Source of the DNA: Corynebacterium kutscheri
GTDB taxonomy: Bacteria; Actinomycetota; Actinomycetes; Mycobacteriales; Mycobacteriaceae
Length of the DNA stretch: 64,000 nt
Direction of reading: 5' to 3'
NCBI RefSeq assembly: GCF_000980835.1
Contig: NZ_CP011312.1
Span: forward strand, 620,001 to 684,000
Position numbers and translations under genes: made by a program. The notes under the pieces are model-generated. The model did not search any database. It saw only the letters and a program-made list of their open reading frames with translations, and was not told the DNA's origin. Shown in pieces: positions 44,701 through 51,991 of this stretch (position 1 is the stretch's first letter; every line of letters starts with the position of its first letter).

Positions 44701-44705
44701 ACTAA
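35739..44705 (+). CDS. fas: Type I fatty acid synthase (multidomain)
   Basis: A 2988-residue enzyme that makes acyl-CoAs, precursors of membrane lipids and of corynomycolates. Domains in order: acetyltransferase (GHSQG, Ser131), enoyl reductase (MLLAGMTPTTVDPE, near 400), MaoC-like dehydratase (TGDHNPIHVSD, near 1170), malonyl/palmitoyl transferase (GHSVGEYNAL, Ser1388), acyl carrier segment (GVSSRRNQ, Ser about 1749, aligned with the fungal GGKSTLQN site), ketoreductase (VVTGASPRS, near 2045) and ketosynthase (VAACATAAVS, Cys2637, then SKHDTSTNAND and GHAKGG). No phosphopantetheinyl transferase domain is attached, so a separate AcpS is needed. The catalytic residues I checked are present. 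Starts at GTG; own promoter and terminator. Confidence 0.97.
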   Translation: MTEHSIHVANRGGNALVHQLATEPYAFVFAGQGFNWLSTLRNSISQGAGKTIASLVTQAAELLGPVADDIAGTRPFGFDPIGWAAKESVSFDTAQASVSVPGILVSQLATLDLLESQGLDIEGATIAVGHSQGTLGVHALSDLTRAAEVLAIAELIGAAITRQARIVGLVQQGDVSPMINIAGVTREQLQNAINDTCSDIDASIRPVIGLHNSYDTFVLVGCPEDNQRVIEALKVAAKKSQKEVENKVRGGSAFTPVITALDVQVGFHHPAMQEGVNQVILWAEKAGLNIELAQEAAQEVMVSIVDWPATVADAITKAHWLLDVGPDVGVVALTEKALAGTGKTTFSVSTTSGQAQLFDVGNSPKPAISYADYAPKLIRNGDGVRISTKFTELTGRSPMLLAGMTPTTVDPEIVAAAANAGHWAELAGGGQVTAEILETNLAKLTELLNPGVSAEFNSMFLDPYLWNMQISGKRLVPKARENGAPIDGIVITAGIPEREEAIELVRSLRAQNFPWIAFKPGAVKHIRNVLAIAKEVPEIPIIVQVEGGKAGGHHSWEDLDELLLASYELIRAQENTVLCVGGGIGTPERAAEYLSGHWASKYGRQPMPVDGILIGTAAMATKEAKTSPQVKQLLVETTGTSDWVGAGSAHNGMASGRSQLGADIHEIDNSFARAGRLLDEVAGDEELVQARREEIIAAIAKTAKPYFGDLASMSYEQWLRRYLELAGPYKGQWTDISWYNRFVQLLERTEARLIDQDHGTFIPVFTCAVDEDPQRIVDKLVAALPAEQLVHPADQTWFIELARSAGKPVNFVPVIDKDVRRWWRSDSLWQSHDERYSADQVAIIPGIEAVAGITRVDEPVAELLARFNQAAVEKIQELNTVVLKDSRDVIDRAIAAPVTYWAGRHQNSLIARLGEVDKWQRSETGAHHEPTGASLVTLDDQRVELRVPLGNFELPIRMQVPPDNTGVSVVSQHDAETAMNELTRVAAGGILGTDTGQEVTWATQLTSTEISDYNTVTQAFLPTEITASDTAPDVLVGKAWPAIFAAVKKATIPGQGAALVVEGMLSLVHLEHHITMYQEITPGELQVVARVEEVSDTEIGRLVLIRAEIMRGDTRIAALSERMAIRGRRGDQVARTNTSVLPSHVDAPTSFRSFAVLSAPESMRSFALVTGDHNPIHVSDNAAKLAGLDQGVIVHGMWTSALAELIAAGGYSEEGVQTAPATIAEFTATMLAPILPGSTIEFTVNRTGIDTRPGRGEVREINATVDGQLVLQATATMTAPSTFYAFPGQGIQSQGMGMDARSRSQAAHKVWERADKHTRNKLGFSVLEIVKNNPSEVVVAGEKFSHPQGVLFLTQFTQVAMATLGVAQIAEMREAHALNQCAFFAGHSVGEYNALAAYAEVLSLENVVEIVYQRGLTMHRLVERDQQGNSNYGLAALRPHKMGLSEAEVFDYVAEISRVSGEFLEIVNYNLAGMQYAVAGTARGLQALAADAESKAPGQRAFIQIPGIDVPFHSTKLLNGVADFRAHLDSLLPAEINLDVLIGRYIPNLVARPFELTPEFMQAMLEVVDAPIVKGLLADFDSAIHNPVAMARTLLVELLAWQFASPVRWIETQDLLINHLGVDRFVEVGVGSAPTLANMMAQTLNLPHYRGHNLEVLNIERDSSVVFATDELIREQPEVEEVIETNDPVTAVQPTEVPAAPVAVSTARPDDISFGPAEATEMLIALWTKVRPEQMGLTDSIEALVEGVSSRRNQLLLDLGVEFGLGAIDGAADAELPSLKQTVSKMAKGYTAFGPVLSDAINDALRRITGPTGKRATYITERVTNTWQLGSGWADYVVAAVVLGAREGASLRGGELATLAPASPTNSAELDQLIDAAVQTVASAQGVSVSLPSAAGSTGGAVDSAALGEFAEQVTGETGVLAQTARTILANLGLAVTASSDLDSSDEQAKDKAIIELVSRELGSEWPRQVAPSFDAAKAVLLDDRWASAREDLTRVAFGELTDIDVTGAGEEVARQAEFFGLDKYAEQARDTSELAYAHDIAVVTGASPRSIAAAVVEKLLAGGATVVLTTSNLSHDRLNYYKQIYAQSARGGAALWVVPANLSSFHDLDELVAWIGSEQTATVNGASQLIKPALKPTLLFPFAAPRVTGSLADAGPQAEMQMRLLLWSVEKLIAGLSMIGTTTHIGQRLHVVLPGSPNRGRFGGDGAYGESKAALDAIVTRWSAENAWNTYTSLAHVLIGWVRGTGLMGANDPLVAAVEAAGVTTYSTEEMADNLVAQITPEVRQQAAKKPVIVDYTSGLGDIELDLAELARKAQKEAAATVTHNQDSQTQVKALPTPYRPIHETTPDFTGQISQDLSEMVVIVGTGELSPYGSTRTRFDAELTGDLSAAGVAELAWSMGLIHWDTDPTPGWYDAQDNAVEEADIYDRFHDEVLARVGVRQYHDDFAMVDNLAPELTTIYLDRDLEFSVADKATAQTFLDSEPELTTIRESDGEWIVTRKAGSAVRMPRRMAMSRFVGGQIPEGFDPAVYGIPADMIDNLDRVALWNIVATIEAFLSSGFSPAELMRHLHPARVSSTQGTGLGGMEAMRSLYIDGLLAEPRQNDILQEALPNVMAAHVMQSYVGGYGQMIHPVAACATAAVSVEEGVDKIRLGKSDFVVAGGFDDLSVEGITGFGDMAATADSAEMRAKGIEDRYFSRANDRRRGGFVESAGGGTLLLARGSLAVELGLPVLGVIGFAESFADGAHTSIPAPGLGALGAARGGTDSRLIHALATLGVSADDIAIISKHDTSTNANDPNESDLHERMATAIGRRTGNPMYVISQKSLTGHAKGGAAAFQMIGLTQVLRSGQIPANRSLDCVDPELKRHEHLVWLRKPLDISAHAPKAGLVTSLGFGHVSALVAIVHPAAFYEAVRAQYGQQQAQQWREQAQSRESAGTRHILAGMHGHTVLYQRPVDRNLGHGGKELEAQVLLSDKARLVDGVFTIVD

Positions 44706-44782
44706 ATACGACTATTGATTAAGCACGCAAGTAGCCAAGCGAAACGCTATTAATTATCAGAAGCGTTAGCAAGCAAAAAGAT

Positions 44783-44831
44783 TGTCCTTCAAATAACTAA
44801 GCACAAGTTAGGCGAAGGACAATTTTTTTAT
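44783..44831 (+). terminator. Terminator after fas
   Basis: ATTGTCCTTC (44783-44792) pairs perfectly with GAAGGACAAT (44816-44825), with a smaller inner hairpin and a run of seven T. Confidence 0.9.
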
Positions 44832-44872
44832 AGGTGCTAAAGATAGCTAAGAAGTGATTGACGAGCTTGTTT

Positions 44873-45526
44873 TTAGCTCATAGCAACAGAGAAAAGATAA
44901 GCAACCAACATATGCTTAATTTCTTTCACCGTCGCCTCAAAACGTTCATTTGATACTTCTGGATCATGAACAGCGTAATTAAGCAGTGAAATAGCAGTAT
45001 GCAGCAGTAACGCGGCGATAGTATTGCGCTCGGTATCTGTTGCTCGCGGTGCTAATGGTTTTAAAACCGAAGCCAATGTAGCCAGAATTGGTGCCTCGGT
45101 AGCAGCTGCGGTAGCACGAGTCGCCGGGGTTGATTGCACCGCATGCCATACTGCGCGCCGGGAGGGGACAGCTCGCCACATTTCGGCCAGATGATCGATT
45201 AGTTCGTCGAGAATATCTGGCCACTGTAAGGCCGGCACTTGCTGGGCAAAACGAGCAAGTTCTTCACCAGTTGCCCGCCAATCTTCCCGATCGAGTTCAC
45301 AGATCAGCACGTATTTATTTGCAAAAAATTGATACAGCGTGCCGATAGGAACCTCGGCTCGCTTGGCTACTTCGTCGAAAGTAAAGGATTCGAAACCCAC
45401 CTCGACAAGTACACTGCGCCCAGCCGCAAGAATTCGGCTATAGCGTTCCCGGGAGCGTTGTTGCGCAGGCTGACGGCGGGGAAGGAGGATTTCCCCATCT
45501 AAAATAGTCGTTTCCTGAGGCTGCAT
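44873..45526 (-). CDS. fasR: TetR-family regulator, probable FasR
   Basis: A 217-residue regulator. The N-terminal helix-turn-helix spans FTFDEVAKRAEVPIGTLYQFFANKYVL, followed by an all-helical ligand domain. It lies directly after fas, convergent with it, and next to bcp, the position I remember for FasR in C. glutamicum, which represses fas and acetyl-CoA carboxylase genes in response to acyl-CoA. The TetR class is clear; the specific name rests on gene order. The N-terminal 25 residues before the HTH carry a basic stretch. Confidence 0.78.
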   Translation of the reverse strand: MQPQETTILDGEILLPRRQPAQQRSRERYSRILAAGRSVLVEVGFESFTFDEVAKRAEVPIGTLYQFFANKYVLICELDREDWRATGEELARFAQQVPALQWPDILDELIDHLAEMWRAVPSRRAVWHAVQSTPATRATAAATEAPILATLASVLKPLAPRATDTERNTIAALLLHTAISLLNYAVHDPEVSNERFEATVKEIKHMLVAYLFSVAMS

Positions 45527-45583
45527 CAGTTTCTTATCATACGTAGCTGCTGTGAGTTCACCTATTTTGATATCAAACTTATT

Positions 45584-46066
45584 TTAGGCGGTGAGTTCTT
45601 TGATAACTCGGGCAACGTGCCCAGTGGCACGAACATTGTAGAGGGCAAGCCCAATAGTGCCATCGGGTTCAATAATAAAGGTGGAGCGAATAACGCCTTG
45701 AACAATTTTGCCGTAGTTTTTCTTCTCCCCAAATGCACCGTAGGCAACCATTACATCTTTTGCTTCATTAGAAAGCAAGGTGAAATTAAGCTCTTCTTTT
45801 TCTTTAAAAGAGACTAGCTTTTCGATGCTATCTGGCGAAACCCCTAGTACTTCTATGCCTAAGTTATTGAACTGGGCTAAAGAATCACGGAAATCACAGG
45901 CTTCTTTAGTACACCCTGGGGTATGCGCACGGGGATAAAAATAAACAAGAACACGCTTGCCTGCATAATCACTAAGGCTGGTGGTACCACCGTGATCATT
46001 GGGCAAAGAAAATAAGGGGGCACGGTCGCCAATACTTAGTCGGGCTGTTTTGGTCATACTCATCAT
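45584..46066 (-). CDS. bcp: Thioredoxin-dependent thiol peroxidase (Bcp/PrxQ)
   Basis: About 160 residues. The peroxidatic and resolving cysteines are in HTPGCTKEACDFRD (a C-x4-C pair, typical of PrxQ), preceded by YFYPRA; later FTLLSNE and GVIRSTFIIEPDG are family features. It reduces hydroperoxides with thioredoxin. Two ATGs three codons apart are possible starts. It sits 57 bases upstream of the FasR-like gene on the same strand. Confidence 0.95.
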   Translation of the reverse strand: MMSMTKTARLSIGDRAPLFSLPNDHGGTTSLSDYAGKRVLVYFYPRAHTPGCTKEACDFRDSLAQFNNLGIEVLGVSPDSIEKLVSFKEKEELNFTLLSNEAKDVMVAYGAFGEKKNYGKIVQGVIRSTFIIEPDGTIGLALYNVRATGHVARVIKELTA

Positions 46067-46312
46067 AGTAGTGCCCAGCTAAGGCTGGTATTAATACTGC
46101 TATAAATATTTATCCATATTGTGAAAATGAGGGTGATCTTATGGTGGGGTTTGAGTTGGTAATAGAAGATTAAAAAGGTTGCAGTGTTATTTCATTAATA
46201 AGCAAAATCCCCTTAGCGAAGTAGAAGCAGGTAAGCTAAGACGTGACTGCTGAAAACCTATCGGCTTTATTCTTTTTATACATAAACGTATATGAACGTA
46301 AGGGAGAATTTC

Positions 46313-46588
46313 GTGGCTCGCAATATTGATGATATCCAGCGTGATATTGAACGTACTCGTCGCCAACTTGCTGGTACTTTGGATGAGATTGTTGAGCGCA
46401 GCAAACCAGAGGTCATTATGGAGGATGCTCGTGCCAGCATTACTAGCAAACTACGCGAACCGCAGGTGCAAAAAGTACTTGCCGGAGTTGGGTTAGTAGT
46501 AGCAGGCGTGGTGGCGATTGGTTTTGCCCGTAGCCGTCGACGCAGCAAAGAGCTAAAAGAAATTCAGAAGTTTTTAGCTCAGCGATAG
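46313..46588 (+). CDS. DUF3618 protein
   Basis: A 91-residue protein. The N-terminal part RNIDDIQRDIERTRRQLAGT is the DUF3618 helix, and a single membrane helix (VLAGVGLVVAGVVAIGF) near residue 65 is followed by a basic tail. GTG 46313 is the likely start because AAGGGAG lies seven bases upstream; an ATG 21 bases earlier has no site. Role unknown; usually near stress or envelope genes in actinobacteria. Terminator follows. Confidence 0.85.
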   Translation: MARNIDDIQRDIERTRRQLAGTLDEIVERSKPEVIMEDARASITSKLREPQVQKVLAGVGLVVAGVVAIGFARSRRRSKELKEIQKFLAQR

Positions 46589-46620
46589 GAAATTTGATTG
46601 TAGAGTTGTAATTGATTTTC

Positions 46621-46649
46621 ACCCCGCACTGAAAAAGTGCGGGTTTTCT
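46621..46649 (+). terminator. Terminator after the DUF3618 gene
   Basis: CCCGCACT (46623-46630) pairs with AGTGCGGG (46636-46643), followed by TTTTCTC. Confidence 0.9.
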
Positions 46650-46703
46650 CGTTGAAAGTGCAGCTACAATAGCTCACTTAAAGAGTTCGATAAGGTGTAG
46701 AGA

Positions 46704-47990
46704 GTGAAAACCCCGATTCCTTTTTATCTTAATGAGATCCTTGATCAGGTCCGTCACCGTGATGGTGGTGCAGTAGCTGACTATATTCCTGAGTTAGCAC
46801 AGGTAAACCCAGATCAATTGGGTGCTGCTTTGTGCACAACGACCGGACATATCTATTCAGCCGGGGATGACACCGCGCTTTTTACCATGCAGTCAATTTC
46901 TAAGCCATTTGTTTATGCGCTTGCGCTACATGAATTTGGTCCGGATTCCCTAAACGATGTGGTGGGCTTAGAACCATCGGGCGAGGCATTTAATGAGCTA
47001 TCTCTTAATACCGACCATAAACCAGTCAACCCACTGATTAATGCAGGTGCGATTGCAGTAACCCAGTTAATTAATGGGGTTGATTCTTTAGTCGATGATC
47101 GCACTGAATGTATCCGTGCTTTTATGTCTCGACTTGCTGGACGCGAGCTAACTATCGACGAAAAAGCCTGTGCCAGCGAATTAGAACACGCTGATCGAAA
47201 TCTTTCGTTGGCGTATATGTTGCGTAACTACGGAATTATTAAAGATTCTGCTGAGGACGCAATTTTAACTTATACCAAACAGTGCTCAATCCAAGTCACA
47301 GTGCGAGATCTCGCAGTGATGGCCGCTACCTTAGGAAACGGTGGGGTGCAACCGATTACTGGTGAGAAGATTTTTTCTTCTGATGTTGCTCGGCAAACCC
47401 TGGCAGTGATGAGCTCGGCAGGAATGTACGATGGCGCTGGCCGCTGGATGTCTGAAGTTGGCATTCCAGCTAAATCAGGTGTAGGTGGTGGCTTAATTGG
47501 TACCCTGCCTGGTCAGCTTGGTTTTGCTACTTTCTCGCCTAGATTAAATGCAGAAGGTAATTCAGTACGCGGGGTAGAGGTGTTTAAACTGCTTAGCCAA
47601 GAGATGGGTTTACACCTTATGTCTACTGAGGAACGCTACGGTATTCGCCCTATTAGAAGCGTTGAGCGTATCGACGAAGCAATTATTGTGCACCTACAAG
47701 GCATGATTAACTTCAATGCGGCAGAGACCATTTTGTACGAAATTGAATACTACGATATCTCTGCACAGCAGATTGTGCTGGATTTTTCCATGGTATCGAG
47801 CTCAAATAGGATTGGGCGGCGAATGCTTAAAGAAGGTCTACGCCGCCTGCGCGTTTCTGGTCTTGATATTGCGGTGGTTGACCCCGATGAACACTTACGT
47901 ACTTTTGTGCTTTCTGATGGCACCGAAGTTCCTGTTCATGACGGTGATGATTATGAGTTCATAGAATCGGAGTTGGATACGCAGTTTTAA
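46704..47990 (+). CDS. glsA: Glutaminase with C-terminal STAS domain
   Basis: A 428-residue fusion. The first 310 residues are a serine-dependent beta-lactamase-like glutaminase (Ser64-x-x-Lys67 in SISKPF, later NPLINAGAIAV, and KSGVGGGLIGTLPGQLG). The last hundred residues, beginning near HLQGMINFNAAE, form an STAS domain (DFSMVSSSNRIG), which in other proteins binds nucleotides or anti-sigma-type partners. It hydrolyses glutamine to glutamate and ammonia. It begins at GTG. Its stop overlaps the convergent pncA end by four bases. Confidence 0.93.
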   Translation: MKTPIPFYLNEILDQVRHRDGGAVADYIPELAQVNPDQLGAALCTTTGHIYSAGDDTALFTMQSISKPFVYALALHEFGPDSLNDVVGLEPSGEAFNELSLNTDHKPVNPLINAGAIAVTQLINGVDSLVDDRTECIRAFMSRLAGRELTIDEKACASELEHADRNLSLAYMLRNYGIIKDSAEDAILTYTKQCSIQVTVRDLAVMAATLGNGGVQPITGEKIFSSDVARQTLAVMSSAGMYDGAGRWMSEVGIPAKSGVGGGLIGTLPGQLGFATFSPRLNAEGNSVRGVEVFKLLSQEMGLHLMSTEERYGIRPIRSVERIDEAIIVHLQGMINFNAAETILYEIEYYDISAQQIVLDFSMVSSSNRIGRRMLKEGLRRLRVSGLDIAVVDPDEHLRTFVLSDGTEVPVHDGDDYEFIESELDTQF

Positions 47991-48544
47991 GCTATTTGGG
48001 AACCGGCTGAAAGCATTTCTTGGATAGCTTTATCGCCCGTTTCCTCATTGACCGCAGAGACTAGATCGCTAAAAATTTTGGTCTCAAATCCAGCTTTTAA
48101 ACCATCAAGCACTGTTGCTTTCACACAATAGTCAGTTGCAATGCCAGCGACATCAATAATGGATACATTGCGCTGGTCAAGCCACGTATTTAACGGTGTC
48201 TCATCAGAAGCTGAGGCACCTTCAAAACCTGAATAAGCAGCTGAATATTGGCCTTTAAGAAAAACCTCATCAAACTCGGTTGTCGCTAGTGCTGGGTGTA
48301 ATTCGGCACCTTGAGAATCCGCAACACAATGCACTGGCCAAGAATCAATAAAATCTGGTGTATCTGAGAAATGATCGCCGGGCTCAATATGCCAATCTTT
48401 GGTCGCAATGACCTGGTTGTAACGGTGTTTATTTTGGGCAATATAATCTGCAATCCGATGAGCGACGATGCTCCCGTTTTTGGTAGCTAAGCTGCCACCA
48501 GGGCAGAAATCATTTTGAACATCGACGACGACAAGTGCACGCAT
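47987..48544 (-). CDS. pncA: Nicotinamidase/pyrazinamidase
   Basis: A 185-residue cysteine hydrolase converting nicotinamide to nicotinate for NAD salvage through PncB. The catalytic triad is visible as Asp in VDVQNDF, Lys in LKGQYSAAYSGF and Cys in GIATDYCVKA; metal ligands lie in HFSDTPDF. The ATG at 48544 begins the normal MRALVVVDVQNDF; a frame 51 bases longer has an unusual Cys-rich start. In mycobacteria this enzyme also activates pyrazinamide, a fact of the family only. Confidence 0.95.
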   Translation of the reverse strand: MRALVVVDVQNDFCPGGSLATKNGSIVAHRIADYIAQNKHRYNQVIATKDWHIEPGDHFSDTPDFIDSWPVHCVADSQGAELHPALATTEFDEVFLKGQYSAAYSGFEGASASDETPLNTWLDQRNVSIIDVAGIATDYCVKATVLDGLKAGFETKIFSDLVSAVNEETGDKAIQEMLSAGSQIA

Positions 48545-48617
48545 GCTCACTAGTGTAGGGCAAAAGCATAGCCACATAGCTTTTTTGAAGCACAAAGGAC
48601 GGTTTTTATATAAAAAT

Positions 48618-48654
48618 GTGCTCTTCTTGACGCTGCGGACGTCAAGAAGAGCAC
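48618..48654 (-). terminator. Terminator of the HtaA-propeller gene
   Basis: A perfect 15-bp stem (arms 48618-48632 and 48640-48654, GTGCTCTTCTTGACG) with a T-rich run on the reverse-strand 3' side. Confidence 0.88.
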
Positions 48655-48702
48655 ATAAGTAAGTTGGCCTAAATTACCTTATGGAGATCAGTGCTTGCTG
48701 TA

Positions 48703-51171
48703 TTAGCGGCGGAACTGCTCTAGGAACTTCTGAATATGTGGACCAGCAAAAGTGTGTACCAAGCCTAGGATTGTGCCAAGAACACCGAGGGTGCCAAGAA
48801 CGCCGAAGACAATTGTCCAGATGTTTTGCTTACTTGATATATCAGGTACCTTCGGATCCGGGTTGTTGTCTGGCTTCTTGGAGCTAGTTGGTGGCACCGG
48901 CTGCTTGGAAGTGGTAGACGGTGCTGGGGTCTTAGAACTGGTAGGTGGTGTTGGGTTCTTGGGGCTAGTTGGTGGTACCGGCTTCTCGGTTTGACGATCT
49001 TTATCGTCCGGTTCAGGACGATCAGACTTTTCCTCAACCTTTGGCACGAACTTTGGATCGTAGACTTTACGCAGGACGTATTTCTCTTTAGATTCACCGG
49101 CTGATGCATCGTAGGAAGGAACATAGAAAGTTCCTTCATCTAGTTGCAAAATAGGGCCATGCTGGTTTGCGCTGGTCTTACTTCCATTAGGGATAACAGT
49201 GCTGTCATCGTTATCAGTGGTCTTGAATGTCTTAGCGTCAACAGTCTTGAGCATACCGTCGTGGGCATCAAGTGCCATGATCTTATCGTTATCGGATACT
49301 AGAGCATTACCCCATGTTTTCACGTCTGATTTATCAGCCTTGACGATATCTTCGCTCTTAAGCGTAATTTTTTGTTCCGCATAGGTAAATGATTGAGCAT
49401 AAGAATAATCTTTGCTTGTATTTTGGGTAAAGCGAAGAACAGTAGTGCCATTCGATCGAGCAGTAGTTGAGGAGAAGTTCGAATCCTCAAAAGCTGATTC
49501 TGGAAGTAATTTAGCAGGTGCCTCGGTGTTTTTAGGATTGATAGAGACCATTACACCATAGTAGTGCTTCTTCGGATCAGGATAGTCTTCGTTTTTCTCT
49601 TTGTCTTTTTCCTCTTTAGTTTTTTCCTTGGATAGTTTTCCATCAGAATTAAAAATGAAAGTGCCATCTTTCATTGGTAGTAGCTCGCGGTCATCATTAT
49701 TGTTGCTGTAACGAGCGGCTCCGTATACATTTGATGCGCTATCGAAATCAGTGCCTTTAATGAGTTCTGTACTTTCAGGTAGGTCAATAGGTTTAATTGT
49801 GCTACCAGTATTAACTACAGCTACTTGTTTTTGGGAGATAGCTACTACGTCGCCAGAATGGGGATTGTAGCTTATAGCGTTGACTTCATCGCCGTCACCG
49901 AAGGTATGAATGAGTTCTGGGTCTTTGAAACCAGTTTTTAGGTCGACGTGTACTTTATAGATTTTACGTGGATCGTCGTTAGCAGGTGTTTTCTTTCCGT
50001 TTCCTGGTTCTTGTTTCTGTAGGAAATAGAGATCGCTATTTTTTTCGTCGAAAGTTACTGCACCATACTCATTCAGTTTGATGTGTGCAGAGTGGGTTTC
50101 TTTAAGATCTCGATCAAGCAACGCAAAACCTGCTTTCTCAACGGGGTTCCACCGGTGATCAGCGGTAGCAACGATGAGATGATCTTGGATCTTGAAAACT
50201 TCTCGGTGGTGTTCATATAGTCCATCGTTATCAAAGAGTTGGGAAGCAACCGCATACTTTGCATTATCGGTAGATGGACGCTTGAAATCAGTGAGGTGTG
50301 ATTTGTCGAAGGTGAAAGTAATGGGATCGATTCCTACTCCAACACCGTAGAAATGAGAGAACATCTCATCGCCATCGGCAGTTAAAGTTGTAGGAATTTC
50401 TTTCCAGGTAACCTTATTTCCTTCTTCTTCAAAAGTTGCACTCGCGGTGTATAGCTTAGCAATTGGTTTGGCATCGTCAGTACCTTCATTGGTGTATGTT
50501 CCGCCGCCAGAGTACTTTTTGGAGCTCACCTTAGCGTAAACGAAGGAACCATCTTTACTGATGACGATACGAGGATTTTCGATTTTAAGATCTAAGCTAC
50601 AGGTTCCAGAAGTACCGTTATCACAGTATTTCTTATAGTGGACGCCACCGTTGAATTTGGCTTCGAATTTTTCCGTCGCACTATCATAGGTGGTTGAGTC
50701 TAGTTTGAAGGTGAATTTATTTTTTTCGTCATTTTGTGTGGCAGAGCCGATCATTTCTGTCGGCCCTTTGGTGTAGTTATTAAAGGATGTACGAATTCCC
50801 CAGGTAAGGGCGCTTTCGTTGGTGTTTTCCTTTGACTCAGGGTTTGGTTTGTTGGTCTTAGATGTAGCAGAATCTGGTGATTTGCCTGGCTCTACAGCAT
50901 CAGTGGCCTTGGCTGCTGCATCGTTTTCGCTCTTTGTATCTTTGGTGTCAGAATTCTCAGCTTCCGGTGCTTTAGCTACTGGCGCATCAGCGTCTGATGT
51001 ATCTTCGGCTCCTAGCTGCGTAGGCTCTGTTTCTTTTTCTTCTACCACCGATGCTGCAGTGTTGTGTGAAGCAGGCACGTCTTGAGCGATTGCTTGGGTA
51101 GCGGTTACAGATAGTAGCGTCGTGCATGCCACCGTGGTGGTAAGCAGATGACGGAAGCGTTGAGTATTCAA
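48703..51171 (-). CDS. Membrane-anchored haem-binding HtaA-domain surface protein
   Basis: An 822-residue exported protein. Signal peptide (about residues 1-30, ending TQAIAQ), an acidic Ala/Glu-rich linker, one HtaA domain (about 120-300) starting ALTWGIRTSFNNY (Tyr133 is a likely haem ligand), with His178 (GGVHYKKYC) and a Cys183-Cys191 pair, then about 400 residues containing repeated DDGLYE/VVAISQKQVAVV-like strands that look like a beta-propeller, a Pro/Ser/Thr stalk (SSKTPAPST), and a C-terminal membrane helix with basic tail. The layout resembles the ChtA/ChtC haem-haemoglobin receptors of C. diphtheriae. A DtxR-like box lies about 50 bp upstream, so iron-limited expression is expected. 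The family assignment is strong, the exact ligand is inference. Confidence 0.85.
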   Translation of the reverse strand: MNTQRFRHLLTTTVACTTLLSVTATQAIAQDVPASHNTAASVVEEKETEPTQLGAEDTSDADAPVAKAPEAENSDTKDTKSENDAAAKATDAVEPGKSPDSATSKTNKPNPESKENTNESALTWGIRTSFNNYTKGPTEMIGSATQNDEKNKFTFKLDSTTYDSATEKFEAKFNGGVHYKKYCDNGTSGTCSLDLKIENPRIVISKDGSFVYAKVSSKKYSGGGTYTNEGTDDAKPIAKLYTASATFEEEGNKVTWKEIPTTLTADGDEMFSHFYGVGVGIDPITFTFDKSHLTDFKRPSTDNAKYAVASQLFDNDGLYEHHREVFKIQDHLIVATADHRWNPVEKAGFALLDRDLKETHSAHIKLNEYGAVTFDEKNSDLYFLQKQEPGNGKKTPANDDPRKIYKVHVDLKTGFKDPELIHTFGDGDEVNAISYNPHSGDVVAISQKQVAVVNTGSTIKPIDLPESTELIKGTDFDSASNVYGAARYSNNNDDRELLPMKDGTFIFNSDGKLSKEKTKEEKDKEKNEDYPDPKKHYYGVMVSINPKNTEAPAKLLPESAFEDSNFSSTTARSNGTTVLRFTQNTSKDYSYAQSFTYAEQKITLKSEDIVKADKSDVKTWGNALVSDNDKIMALDAHDGMLKTVDAKTFKTTDNDDSTVIPNGSKTSANQHGPILQLDEGTFYVPSYDASAGESKEKYVLRKVYDPKFVPKVEEKSDRPEPDDKDRQTEKPVPPTSPKNPTPPTSSKTPAPSTTSKQPVPPTSSKKPDNNPDPKVPDISSKQNIWTIVFGVLGTLGVLGTILGLVHTFAGPHIQKFLEQFRR

Positions 51172-51216
51172 CTTTGCTCCATTTCTGAGGATTCTATTAC
51201 AAAAAGAGATGTCTGT

Positions 51217-51235
51217 GGAGTATAGCCTAACCTTT
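51217..51235 (-). promoter_or_regulatory. DtxR-like box upstream of the HtaA-propeller gene
   Basis: Contains AGCCTAACCT, the core of the consensus TTAGGTTAGCCTAACCTAA, with a total of about 13 of 19 matches. It is 46-64 bp upstream of the gene start, where a repressor would cover the promoter. Confidence 0.55.
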
Positions 51236-51513
51236 CTAAGTGTTGCCTAAAGTATGAAAGTATTCGGGGGTGAACTTCTGGCGAATGTGCTTACAGGTGA
51301 GTAATATTTATCCTGGTTAAAATGATTTACTAGGGTCAATTAGTGCCATGTTTATATTTTCTATTAGGTATGTTATTGAAAATGGGCTGGCATTTTAGGT
51401 ATAAAAATAGTGACACTGTATGAAAGTGTCACAGGAAAAATAAATCTAGTGTTAGTACTTAAGAAAAATTAATCGGCTAGATTATAAGGTTTTCTGGAAA
51501 TGAAAGAACCTGG

Positions 51514-51711
51514 TCATTGAGAATGCCATAGTTTTACTTCCTCTGGATCCCACAAGGGTGTCTTTCCTAGGATAACCGCAACTGGTTCGGGTATGCGTCC
51601 GGTAGATTTGTAATTGCTCCACGCGTTTGTTGTTATTCCGCAATAAGCAGCGCACTGCTGACTAATCCAGAGCTCCTTGCCGGTATTTTTGTCGATAATA
51701 ATGGGATGCAT
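51514..51711 (-). CDS. Small HTH DNA-binding protein (excisionase/AlpA-like)
   Basis: 65 residues with a predicted winged/MerR-type helix-turn-helix: ELWISQQCAAYCGITTNAWSN, then GRIPEPVAVILGKTPLWDPEEV, the linker-and-wing pattern of small excisionase-like regulators. No integrase or prophage genes are near. No good Shine-Dalgarno sequence precedes the ATG, so it may be leaderless or weakly expressed. It could be a remnant of a mobile element or a local regulator. Confidence 0.65.
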   Translation of the reverse strand: MHPIIIDKNTGKELWISQQCAAYCGITTNAWSNYKSTGRIPEPVAVILGKTPLWDPEEVKLWHSQ

Positions 51712-51991
51712 GGGTGCGAGGTGGGCTTTCTTTTACTATGCGACAATAAACAGAGAGTTTCTTTGAAACTAGCCGGATCGCATAAGTACGTGATTAGAAA
51801 TGACACATTAGTATGGTGTCTTCCGATCTGCCCTGAGCTGATTTATATTGGCTAGGTAAGAAGAATATATGGTGCACGTAAAACTAGTAGTCGCTTCCGA
51901 TTTTGCGATAGCTCCATACAATACGGATAATAGCAAATTTCTATGATGAATTTTTATTAAAATCGGATCAAGCAGGTTTATCTATTTATAA

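Noticed and set aside
51514..51711. Evidence for a prophage around the HTH gene
   Set aside because: No integrase, capsid or lysis genes and no attachment repeats were seen nearby.
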